Below are positions 56,922 through 64,000 of a stretch of DNA of 64,000 nt, one piece after another. Below the pieces are notes generated by a model. It was not told the DNA's origin and searched no databases. It saw only the letters and a list, made by a program, of their open reading frames with translations. Made by a program: the position numbers and the translations under genes. Each line of letters opens with the position of its first letter. The stretch's first letter is position 1. Source of the stretch: Acetobacter cibinongensis (GTDB lineage: Bacteria > Pseudomonadota > Alphaproteobacteria > Acetobacterales > Acetobacteraceae). Location of the stretch: NCBI RefSeq assembly GCF_000963925.1, contig NZ_BAMV01000001.1, positions 62,001 to 126,000 on the forward strand, written 5' to 3'.

Positions 56922-56936
56922 TGAGAATCAATATCA
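56922..56936. promoter_or_regulatory. Fur box upstream of the hmu operon
   Basis: TGAGAATCAATATCA matches the Fur core at 12 of 14 positions, about 100 bases before the first gene. Confidence 0.72.
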
Positions 56937-57140
56937 AAATATAGAGAGGGATCTAAGTCACCAGCACTATCGCCCCTCTTGCTCGGAGATTGAAATGTCT
57001 GGCTTGAAACATCCTGTACTGCCAGTAGATCAAGTCTCCGTTAAAAGCCAGACCTATAAGCTCTCCATTATTTTTGGGCTGCCAGAAGAGAGTATGAAAT
57101 GGTGGGGCGATGCCACTCGTGTTTGTGTCGTAAAACCGCA

Positions 57141-57180
57141 AAAAAAAACGGATGGTGGGACACGAGAACCCCACCACCCG
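57141..57180 (-). terminator. Rho-independent terminator of the Hint-protein gene
   Basis: The stem TGGTGGG/CCCACCA (57153-57159 with 57170-57176) lies just past the stop and on the minus strand is followed by nine consecutive T. Confidence 0.85.
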
Positions 57181-57192
57181 CTAGTCAATCCG

Positions 57193-59631
57193 TTAACCAG
57201 CCTGACGCAAATCGGTCTGGCTCTGCTCTTTCAGATAAGGACCGCTTGCCACCACCTGAAGCGAAAGTATGCTCGGCTCCATGCTGCTGCGGTTCTGGTT
57301 ATCCAGCACAAGCATCGCGTCTCCGTTTGTCCAGCGATAAAGGGGAGATTCCACCTCGTGCCAGCCGGAAAGCTCTGTATCGGTAAGATGCGCAGTCAGG
57401 GCCACTGTTGTACGGGCGGTCTGCAAAGAGATATCACCAATCAGCACGCCAAGGGTACGACGATCATCGACAAACGGTCCGATGACATCACTCGGGCGGT
57501 TAGCGCGAGACATCAGCCTGACTTTACTGACACCGGCTGGAATCATGAACATGACACGCCCCTCTGCCTGACGCAGTGGGCGGATACGCTGCCCGAGGTC
57601 TGTCATCAGGTGCATATCGGCATCTTCAGTCAGTTGTAGCTGAGTGTCTGACACGCCAGCGCGCGCTGCAATGGCAGCATAAATCGGCGCGACAAAAGCG
57701 CGGGACGTATCAAGCGGCAAACTATCCGACCCTGCCCCGTGCCCTGCACCACCAAAGAGAGCTGTTACCGTATTATTCTCAAACTGGTCACGATTACCTG
57801 TATCCAAATAGCTTTCTGTCAGGGCGTCTTCAGCCCAGAGTGCCTCGTGGCTTTCCAGTTCAACATGATAATAGGTGTAGCTGTTAAGGGTACGATCCAG
57901 CAGAATAGAGCTACCATTGACCAGCATACGGGCGGGAACCAGCTTGCCTTCAAACACCATGCAGTGTTCCTGGGTTACCAGGAGATCACGGGATGGCACG
58001 CCATCTGCTAGGGCGTTTTCCCGTATCCGCACCAGCCAGTTTTCTTCCGGTACAGGCTGGCTGGATACAGTAATAGCGCGATGGCCCATCCATTTGACTG
58101 GCATATCTCCCTTGGGGGTGGTGACCATATGACCAACCTTAAGGGCTTCTACCCGCGCAGTTCCCTCCGGTGTTCTGATCAGCGTGCCTTCAGCAAAGCA
58201 GGTTGTGTAGATCAGATCCCCATTATTGCCTGACTTCAGTTCATATCCATAGGTGTTTGCGCCCGGCACGTTCAGAGTATAAGTGCCGCCTGTTGTGTAG
58301 AACGTCACACCGTTGGCTGTGGTGACTACCTGAGTCACACTGTTACGGGGGATAGAAGCAAGCTCAATCGTGTCCGATGGAGACCAATTGGAAATCACGT
58401 TGGTTGGCATGGATGTGCCACTGATCACCAGATGTGCGCCGTCTCCTGCAAGGGAAATCACCCCTGTGCCCGCCGTGCCATTCAGGACCATCGTACCACC
58501 AGAAGACACAGTCTGAATTCCAGACAGAACTGCGCCGGAGGATATGACCACATTGCCGCCCGAATTAACAAAGTTCGGGCCGCTCCATGTGCCGCCTGAC
58601 ATGACTGTCACGGACGCACCAGAGCTAACCGTTGTGCTGTTGAGAATAGCGCCGCTGGAAACAATATATTTCACATTGTAATTTGCGCCCCAGACACGTG
58701 GGTCGTTAAACGTGCCACCAAATATAACCGTACCACCGTTGCTGGTGGTGATGGTGTTGAGTGAAGCACTTGTGGCGCCCAGATAAAGTGTCCCACCATC
58801 CAATGTCGCGGCGGAAACAGCCCCTTTATAAACATTGATCGTGCCGCCAAACCCAATTGTCTGGCTAACAACCAGCCCACCATTAACATTGATGGTGTTA
58901 CCGTTGGTCAGCGCGGTGCCATTACTATTTTGCACCAGACCATAATTGCCACCATTGCTTAGGGTCAGGACGCCGTTTGACCCCTTAAATGCAACTCCCG
59001 TAACGTCGGCACCACTCAGCGCGATGCTACCACCACTCAACACAAGGTTAGAACCGCTTGTACTGCCGTGCAAATACAGCGCGCCACCACTATTAACTGT
59101 AGTGTTTGAAACAGACGCATAATAGGTTAGGTCAACGGTGCCGCCAGACTGTATAGTTCCGCCTGAAACGACCGCATTTGATGTAACATCGATCCGACCT
59201 TCCAGCAAAGCGCCTGAGGCCGCTGCAAGTGTAGCTGAAGTCCCAGAAAAGTATCCACGACTTACGACAGCGCCGTCAGCTGCACTGATAATGCCACTAG
59301 TATAGACATTTGGTATGAGAACTCTTGCACCACTAGCAGCGCTGACCACCCCCCCGCTCACAACGACAGAGACATTCGCTGTACCACCGTCCGAAACGAA
59401 ACGAATGCCGCCACTTCCAACAACACCTGCAAATGAAGAGCCGCCGCTTGAAATATAATCCTTCCCGCCACCGCTAACGCTGCCATTGGCAACAAGACCA
59501 CCGGACAAGACAAACCGCTGCCCAGCGTTGGTCTGGTCCTGCGTTTTACCGCCGCTATATACAGTTTCTACGTCTCCGTAGACCAACTGATTTGATACCA
59601 CCTGCCCAGATGAGACGTGATAAGTCGCCAT
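57193..59631 (-). CDS. AIDA-repeat protein with a Hint self-processing domain
   Basis: An 812-residue protein in two parts. Residues 1-477 are about 20-residue AIDA-type repeats rich in Ser, Gly, Thr and Val (for example VSSGQVVSNQ, VSSGGTMVLNG), expected to form a beta-solenoid. From C478 (CFAEGTLIRTPEG) a Hint domain follows with the TxxH motif (TQEHCMVFEGK), then about 190 residues of unknown type. In Hedgehog and intein Hint domains these residues drive N-S acyl shift and cleavage, so the repeat part may be released or transferred. No signal peptide or outer-membrane barrel is seen; export would need another route. The ATG at 59631 is preferred to a GTG four codons upstream. Confidence 0.87.
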   Translation of the reverse strand: MATYHVSSGQVVSNQLVYGDVETVYSGGKTQDQTNAGQRFVLSGGLVANGSVSGGGKDYISSGGSSFAGVVGSGGIRFVSDGGTANVSVVVSGGVVSAASGARVLIPNVYTSGIISAADGAVVSRGYFSGTSATLAAASGALLEGRIDVTSNAVVSGGTIQSGGTVDLTYYASVSNTTVNSGGALYLHGSTSGSNLVLSGGSIALSGADVTGVAFKGSNGVLTLSNGGNYGLVQNSNGTALTNGNTINVNGGLVVSQTIGFGGTINVYKGAVSAATLDGGTLYLGATSASLNTITTSNGGTVIFGGTFNDPRVWGANYNVKYIVSSGAILNSTTVSSGASVTVMSGGTWSGPNFVNSGGNVVISSGAVLSGIQTVSSGGTMVLNGTAGTGVISLAGDGAHLVISGTSMPTNVISNWSPSDTIELASIPRNSVTQVVTTANGVTFYTTGGTYTLNVPGANTYGYELKSGNNGDLIYTTCFAEGTLIRTPEGTARVEALKVGHMVTTPKGDMPVKWMGHRAITVSSQPVPEENWLVRIRENALADGVPSRDLLVTQEHCMVFEGKLVPARMLVNGSSILLDRTLNSYTYYHVELESHEALWAEDALTESYLDTGNRDQFENNTVTALFGGAGHGAGSDSLPLDTSRAFVAPIYAAIAARAGVSDTQLQLTEDADMHLMTDLGQRIRPLRQAEGRVMFMIPAGVSKVRLMSRANRPSDVIGPFVDDRRTLGVLIGDISLQTARTTVALTAHLTDTELSGWHEVESPLYRWTNGDAMLVLDNQNRSSMEPSILSLQVVASGPYLKEQSQTDLRQAG

Positions 59632-60335
59632 ATTTTTTCTCACTAATTAATGGTACAGCGCTACCGAAGAAGTAGCGCGACATTTTCCGCTCAATTCTTT
59701 CGTGGGCAGAAATGTTGTTCTCCTAAATTTTGATACAGATTGATTGATAAATAGTTTTGCAGATATTTATTTTTCGTAAATTTATAGATATTTTATCTTA
59801 AACCCTCATATGTTTCTGAATATCAAACTATTGTTTGTCAAAATTATGCAGAAACTAGGTTTCATTAGTTCGTTTAATATGTATTGTTTCGTATTTCTTA
59901 TTTAGAAAATTACGGAATTCAAAAAACTTGTTATCTTATTTTAATTTCTATTCTAAAATATAGAGACACAATAAACCAATCACTTCAATCGGTGTCGCTT
60001 CGGCGATCTAAGCTCCCTCACTAAGGCAGCTCAACCCTAACTCCAGAATCTATGCCGGATCTGCATTATATTTATAAACAAGCATTAATTTTAAATAACG
60101 TTTTAGGTAAAAAAATGCATACTAAAAATAAATAGGAGTAGCGTCATAATAAAGATGCAGCTTGCAAAATTATGCTGCGCCTTTCTCAAGGCAAACGTTA
60201 CAATAACATCCTGCGTTGTGGAAACACTCCTCCGCCGTACGCTGACCAACACTGCTTCAATCGATTTCTGTTATCTAGTCCTGCTAGCGCTATCACCACC
60301 ACCGACAAAACTGTGCGCCTCTCTAGCAACCAACT
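59632..60335. other. AT-rich 0.7 kb spacer
   Basis: No convincing gene, tRNA or terminator. Short frames at 60.15-60.45 kb are antisense to the FMN reductase gene or lack ribosome sites. The promoter of the Hint gene is presumably in its left part. Confidence 0.5.
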
Positions 60336-60905
60336 TCATGACGCAATCTTGCGCGTCAAGTCTGCCAATGCATTTATCTGTCTTACCAAAAAATCTTTTG
60401 TTTTCTGATCTATTAATTCCAAACTTTCTGTATCAAACTTTTCGCTAGCCTGACCAATCATGGCTTCAGGTTTATTCAAAACAAAAGCGTCCAGAAAAAC
60501 GAGACTTTGCCGCAGATGATATTGTGCTCGTGCCCCGCCAATTGCCCCGGGGGACACCGTCTGAATTGCTACAGGCTTACCAGCCAGTGGCTGAGGCGTA
60601 AGCCGCGACAACCAGTCAATCGCATTCTTGAGCACTCCGGGAATGGAGTAATTATATTCGGGGGTGACAATGATAAGCCCATCGGCTTCACGGATTTTAT
60701 CGGCCATAAGGGAAACAGACTCAGGAATACCATTATCTTGTATGTCCTGACTATAGTGTGGAAAGTCTGCGATTGACCCAAGCTGCGAAATACTGACGCC
60801 CGGTGGGGCGATTTGAGGAAGTGTTCTGGCAACAATGCCATTTAAAGAACCAGCACGAAGACTGCCCAGGAGCACGACAAAATGAAGCTCTTTTTGAAAC
60901 GACAT
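60336..60905 (-). CDS. NADPH-dependent FMN reductase (ChrR/azoreductase-like)
   Basis: A 189-residue flavodoxin-fold oxidoreductase. The FMN phosphate loop is GSLRAGSLNGIVARTL (about 14-29), and the family signature TPEYNYSIPGVLKNAIDWLSR is near residues 80-100. Relatives reduce flavin, quinones, chromate or azo dyes. It is a single gene; the physiological substrate is unknown. Confidence 0.9.
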   Translation of the reverse strand: MSFQKELHFVVLLGSLRAGSLNGIVARTLPQIAPPGVSISQLGSIADFPHYSQDIQDNGIPESVSLMADKIREADGLIIVTPEYNYSIPGVLKNAIDWLSRLTPQPLAGKPVAIQTVSPGAIGGARAQYHLRQSLVFLDAFVLNKPEAMIGQASEKFDTESLELIDQKTKDFLVRQINALADLTRKIAS

Positions 60906-61321
60906 GGCATGGTTTCCTTACAATTTTAATGCAAGAACACCGCATATTAGTGTTAGCTATCAACCCACTTATTCGTGAGTGTGTCTGGTGACTATGGGTG
61001 CTTCAGTTTTAAGACAACTCCCGATGTAGCCGATAAAAAGTCATACCTTCATGTCGTTAGACCGAATGGCATGGCACACAAGCAAAAACCCTCCAGCGTA
61101 CCTCCAGAATACTTCCGCAGGACTTAGAGACAATCGTAGTTTTTAAGATTGGTCACCTTGCTCAAACTTTTGGGAAGAAAAAAAGCATTACGATTATCTG
61201 ATGTAGAAACAATCGCAAAAAAAGGCCTGACGCTGCAATAAGCATCAGGCCTTTTTTGAGTAACACGCCCCTGATTTTAACAGGAACTTTTCAGATTTTT
61301 AAATGAACTGCGTTCCACGTC
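60906..61321. other. Spacer between the FMN reductase and Pit genes
   Basis: No gene seen. It contains the Pit terminator near 61.22-61.26 kb and otherwise nothing recognisable. Confidence 0.5.
61217..61257 (-). terminator. Rho-independent terminator of the phosphate transporter gene
   Basis: A stem AAAAAAGGCCTGA / TCAGGCCTTTTTT encloses a 14-base loop with an inner TGC/GCA pairing. It works in either direction and lies about 65 bases past the Pit stop codon. Confidence 0.85.
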
Positions 61322-62935
61322 TCAAAAAACATGGCGGAACAGCATGTAAAGTATACCACTAATCAACATGGCGGCTGGCAAAGTGATAATCCATGCCATA
61401 GCCATGCTGCGCAGGGTGCTCATCTGTAGCCCTCCACCACCGGCAACCATTGTTCCTGCAACGCCACTTGAGAGAATATGCGTTGTGGAAACCGGCATAC
61501 CGTAGCCTTCGGCCAGACCGATTGTCCCCATGGCAACAATTTCAGCAGAAGCTCCCTGTGCGTATGTCAGGTGCGTTTTCCCAATTTTCTCACCAACGGT
61601 TACGACAATACGTTTCCATCCAACCATCGTGCCAAGGCCAAGTGCAAGCGCCACGGATATCTTGACCCAGGTAGGAATAAAGCGGGTTCCTGCATTTAAG
61701 AGCCCCATAAAGCTCTTAAGTTGCGTCCCTTCTTCCCCAGAAAAATCATTAGCTGGGCCAAGTGTACGAATTGCATCAGAAACCAGATACATATCTGTTC
61801 GCACGTTTGGCACAGCCGCGGCTGGAATAGCATGCAAAGACCGATAATTTTTAACGGATTCAGCAATATCGTCAGACAATGTGCCGAGCGCACTATAAAC
61901 AAGCGGACGGTTCACAGATTTCTCTCTGAGAGCATCTGTTACTATGCTTCTTGCTTCCACAGCGCTTGGGGCAACCCCGCCTGATGGTGCATGCTGACGA
62001 AAAACTGTCGCTGTCTGCTCCGCTGTCTGGACGAAGGCGGGCATAGCACTTTCTGGCATTGCGCGATTAAGGGCATAGGCTGTAGGTGCGGCACCGATCA
62101 GGATGAGCATAATAAGCCCCATTCCCTTTTGCCCGTCATTGCTGCCATGGAAGAAGGATACCCCGGTGCACGTACCAACCAGCAGGCCACGGATCCAAAG
62201 CGGAGGCGGTGCATCTCCCTCGGGTGATTTATAGAGCGCTGGATTTTTAATCAGCAGTTTGAAAACCAACAACAGCCCGGCTGCAAGAATAAAACCGCAG
62301 ATTGGGCTGAACAAGAGAGAAGAAAAAACTTTTCTGACCTGAGACCAGTCAACACCATATAACGCGCTGCCAGTAGGAGACATTAACTGGTTGGCAAATC
62401 CAACCCCCAGAATTGAGCCCACGAGCGCATGGGAAGAGCTATTCGGTATGCCCATAGCCCATGTGGCAAGGTTCCAGAGAATAGCCGAGAGCAGCAGGGC
62501 AAAGATCATGGCATGCCCCGCACCACTTCCCACTTGGAGAATAAGCTCAACAGGCAGCAAGGTTACAACACTATAGGCAACCGCCCCTGAAGAGACCAGC
62601 ACACCAAGAAGGTTGCAGGCCCCAGACCATACAACGGCCACCAGAGGCGGCAGGCTGTTTGTATAAATGACCGTCGCCACGGCGTTGGCTGTGTCGTGAA
62701 AGCCATTTACGAACTCAAAGCCAAGCGCAATGAGAAGTGCCAGCGCGAGCAATGCAAAAGCGCCCACCGCGATGCCATGTGCCCCGGCTTGGTGCAAGTC
62801 CTGCAAGACGCTGTACCCGACGAAAGACAGCGCTGCGGCGATAACCGCCAGAAAGAAAAAACGAAACGCCTGATGTTCACCGCCGCCCATATTGGGCCGA
62901 CTTTGTGCACCAGCACTGACCATCGTTTCAGACAT
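61322..62935 (-). CDS. Inorganic phosphate transporter, Pit family
   Basis: A 537-residue low-affinity phosphate (or metal-phosphate) proton symporter. The duplicated PHO4 signatures are visible as GFEFVNGFHDTANAVATVIYT near residue 75 and GMPVSTTHILSSGVAGTM near residue 480, with SSSHALVGSILG in between. A hydrophilic loop of about 110 residues separates the two membrane halves. No phosphate regulator gene (phoU-like) is adjacent. Confidence 0.93.
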   Translation of the reverse strand: MSETMVSAGAQSRPNMGGGEHQAFRFFFLAVIAAALSFVGYSVLQDLHQAGAHGIAVGAFALLALALLIALGFEFVNGFHDTANAVATVIYTNSLPPLVAVVWSGACNLLGVLVSSGAVAYSVVTLLPVELILQVGSGAGHAMIFALLLSAILWNLATWAMGIPNSSSHALVGSILGVGFANQLMSPTGSALYGVDWSQVRKVFSSLLFSPICGFILAAGLLLVFKLLIKNPALYKSPEGDAPPPLWIRGLLVGTCTGVSFFHGSNDGQKGMGLIMLILIGAAPTAYALNRAMPESAMPAFVQTAEQTATVFRQHAPSGGVAPSAVEARSIVTDALREKSVNRPLVYSALGTLSDDIAESVKNYRSLHAIPAAAVPNVRTDMYLVSDAIRTLGPANDFSGEEGTQLKSFMGLLNAGTRFIPTWVKISVALALGLGTMVGWKRIVVTVGEKIGKTHLTYAQGASAEIVAMGTIGLAEGYGMPVSTTHILSSGVAGTMVAGGGGLQMSTLRSMAMAWIITLPAAMLISGILYMLFRHVF

Positions 62936-63228
62936 AGAAAAGTTCCTACACGAGCTATGAATAGGGTCTTTTTATAAAATTTGGTTTAATCTGACTGTGA
63001 ATATTGCGTGAATTCATCAGGCTGAACTTTTCTCTACTCTGCTTCACGGTTTCTTTTACAGCGCACCTGCAGAACATCATCACGTTTGAGCGATAAGCTT
63101 ACCAGAATTTCCGTCTCTCGGTTTAATAAGCGTGACGGACGTTCAGCGTATTGTGCGATGACGATCCGTTGTGCCGGGCGACTGCGGCCGGGGGATATAT
63201 GGCTGCTGCCCGTATCAGGAGAGAAGCC

Positions 63229-64000
63229 ATGTCTGACGAAAACAGACGTGTTGTCTATCTCGGCCCCAATCATGTTGAAGTCCAGCGGATAGACGATCCC
63301 AGAATGGAAACACCGGACGGACGAAAGATTGACCACGGCGTCATTCTCAAGGTCGTTTCCACTAATATTTGTGGTTCTGACCAGCATATGGTCCGCGGCC
63401 GCACAACCGCCCCGGCGGGCTTGGTCCTTGGCCACGAAATCACGGGGGAAGTGATCGAGACCGGATCGGATGTTGAGATGGTGCGCAAGGGGGATCTGGT
63501 CTCCGTCCCCTTCAATGTAGCCTGTGGGCGATGCCGGTGCTGCCGTGAGCAGCACACAGGCGTGTGCCTGACCGTTAACGCCAGCCGTGCCGGCGGCGCG
63601 TATGGTTATGTTGATATGGGCGGATGGATCGGCGGGCAGGCGCGCTACGTTATGGTCCCTTACGCAGACTTCAACCTGTTGCGTTTTCCTGACAAAGCAC
63701 AGGCACTTGAACGCATCAAAGACCTTACAATGCTGACCGATATACTTCCCACCGGTTTTCATGGCGCTATCAACGCCAAAGTTGGCGTAGGATCAACGGT
63801 CTATATTGCCGGAGCAGGCCCCGTGGGTATGGCCGCAGCGGCGTCCGCACGTATTCTTGGCGCAGCCGTTGTTATGGTTGGTGATTTTAATCCTGAGCGT
63901 TTAGCCCATGCAAAGGCTGTGGGGTTTGAAACCGTTGACCTTCAAAGCCACGACAGACTTGGAGACCTTATTGAGCACATCATTGGCACACCGGAAGTCG
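63229..64000 (+). CDS. fdhA: Glutathione-independent formaldehyde dehydrogenase, N-terminal part (3' end outside window)
   Basis: A zinc-dependent medium-chain dehydrogenase oxidising formaldehyde to formate with NAD+. The frame runs open to the window end, giving 257 residues. It starts at ATG 63229 after AGGAG. Catalytic zinc ligands are C48 (NICGSDQHM) and H69-E70 (LGHEITGE); structural zinc ligands are C99, C102, C105 and C113 (ACGRCRCCREQHTGVC). The NAD fold motif is GAGPVGMAAA. The wording follows the Pseudomonas putida enzyme closely, including the long insertion region. Confidence 0.95.
   Translation, partial: MSDENRRVVYLGPNHVEVQRIDDPRMETPDGRKIDHGVILKVVSTNICGSDQHMVRGRTTAPAGLVLGHEITGEVIETGSDVEMVRKGDLVSVPFNVACGRCRCCREQHTGVCLTVNASRAGGAYGYVDMGGWIGGQARYVMVPYADFNLLRFPDKAQALERIKDLTMLTDILPTGFHGAINAKVGVGSTVYIAGAGPVGMAAAASARILGAAVVMVGDFNPERLAHAKAVGFETVDLQSHDRLGDLIEHIIGTPEV

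Noticed and set aside
56995-57639. Plus-strand frame starting MSGLKHPVLPVDQ with a GGAG ribosome site and the hmu Fur box upstream, considered as a small iron-regulated (HemP-like) gene
   Set aside because: It does not match the HemP pattern, runs through the terminator of the Hint gene and continues antisense to that gene. A truncated real gene in 56995-57150 cannot be excluded.
58200-59631. Repeated short units, first considered as a CRISPR-like or tandem DNA array
   Set aside because: They are degenerate AIDA protein repeats inside an open reading frame; there are no conserved DNA repeats with unique spacers.
60155-60448. Plus-strand frames of 78 and 97 codons near 60.2-60.4 kb
   Set aside because: They overlap the FMN reductase gene antisense and have no recognisable protein features.

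Overview
The window looks like chromosomal DNA of an alphaproteobacterium, most likely an acetic acid bacterium (Acetobacteraceae, Acetobacter-like). This is inferred from the overall protein flavour, an HWE-type histidine kinase, a DtxR-type MntR, an AIDA-repeat/Hint protein and a glutathione-independent formaldehyde dehydrogenase. No rRNA, tRNA, CRISPR array, intact insertion sequence or prophage was seen. Both ends cut genes: carA on the left and a formaldehyde dehydrogenase gene on the right.

Layout. 0-13 kb is housekeeping: carA-carB, greA-ilvA, a SAM methyltransferase, an orphan OmpR-type regulator, an L,D-transpeptidase, a CPA-type antiporter, and guaB-rsmB. 13-16 kb has mntR next to a Fur-box-controlled three-gene membrane operon (DUF3325-like, DUF3649-like, PepSY). 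16-19.4 kb is a light-sensing pair: heme oxygenase plus a bacteriophytochrome fused to an HWE kinase and a receiver. 19.4-28.5 kb is metabolic and transport genes: cytochrome c, a purine permease, an asparaginase coupled to a dicarboxylate/amino acid symporter, an outer-membrane protein, a radical-SAM/DUF4130 DNA-repair-type pair, and a secreted NUP-family protein. 28.6-39.2 kb is glycogen and trehalose metabolism: glgX diverging from glgA-glgB-treZ-treY, becoming AT-rich toward its end. 39.2-41 kb is an AT-rich, gene-poor stretch with a LysR-type gene broken by a one-base frameshift.

41-57 kb is a large iron/heme acquisition region: a catecholate-type TonB receptor with a translationally coupled Sel1 protein, exbB-exbD-tonB, a small Fur-fold protein with no metal ligands, a second siderophore receptor, a heme receptor divergent from a HemO-type heme oxygenase, and an operon of IsdG-like, HmuT, HmuU, HmuV, IsdG-like. 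Six Fur-box-like sites punctuate this region and a seventh controls the 13.7 kb operon. 57-64 kb holds an AIDA-repeat protein with an apparently intact Hint self-processing domain, an FMN reductase, a Pit phosphate transporter and the start of fdhA.

How it works together. TonB-ExbBD would energise three outer-membrane receptors. The heme receptor feeds HmuTUV, and heme would be opened in the cytoplasm by two mechanistically different enzyme classes. The most unusual items are the dual-class heme degradation set with paired IsdG-like genes bracketing the ABC transporter, the ligand-less Fur paralogue beside tonB, the Hint-domain adhesin-like protein, and the secreted 'permease' that has no membrane segments.
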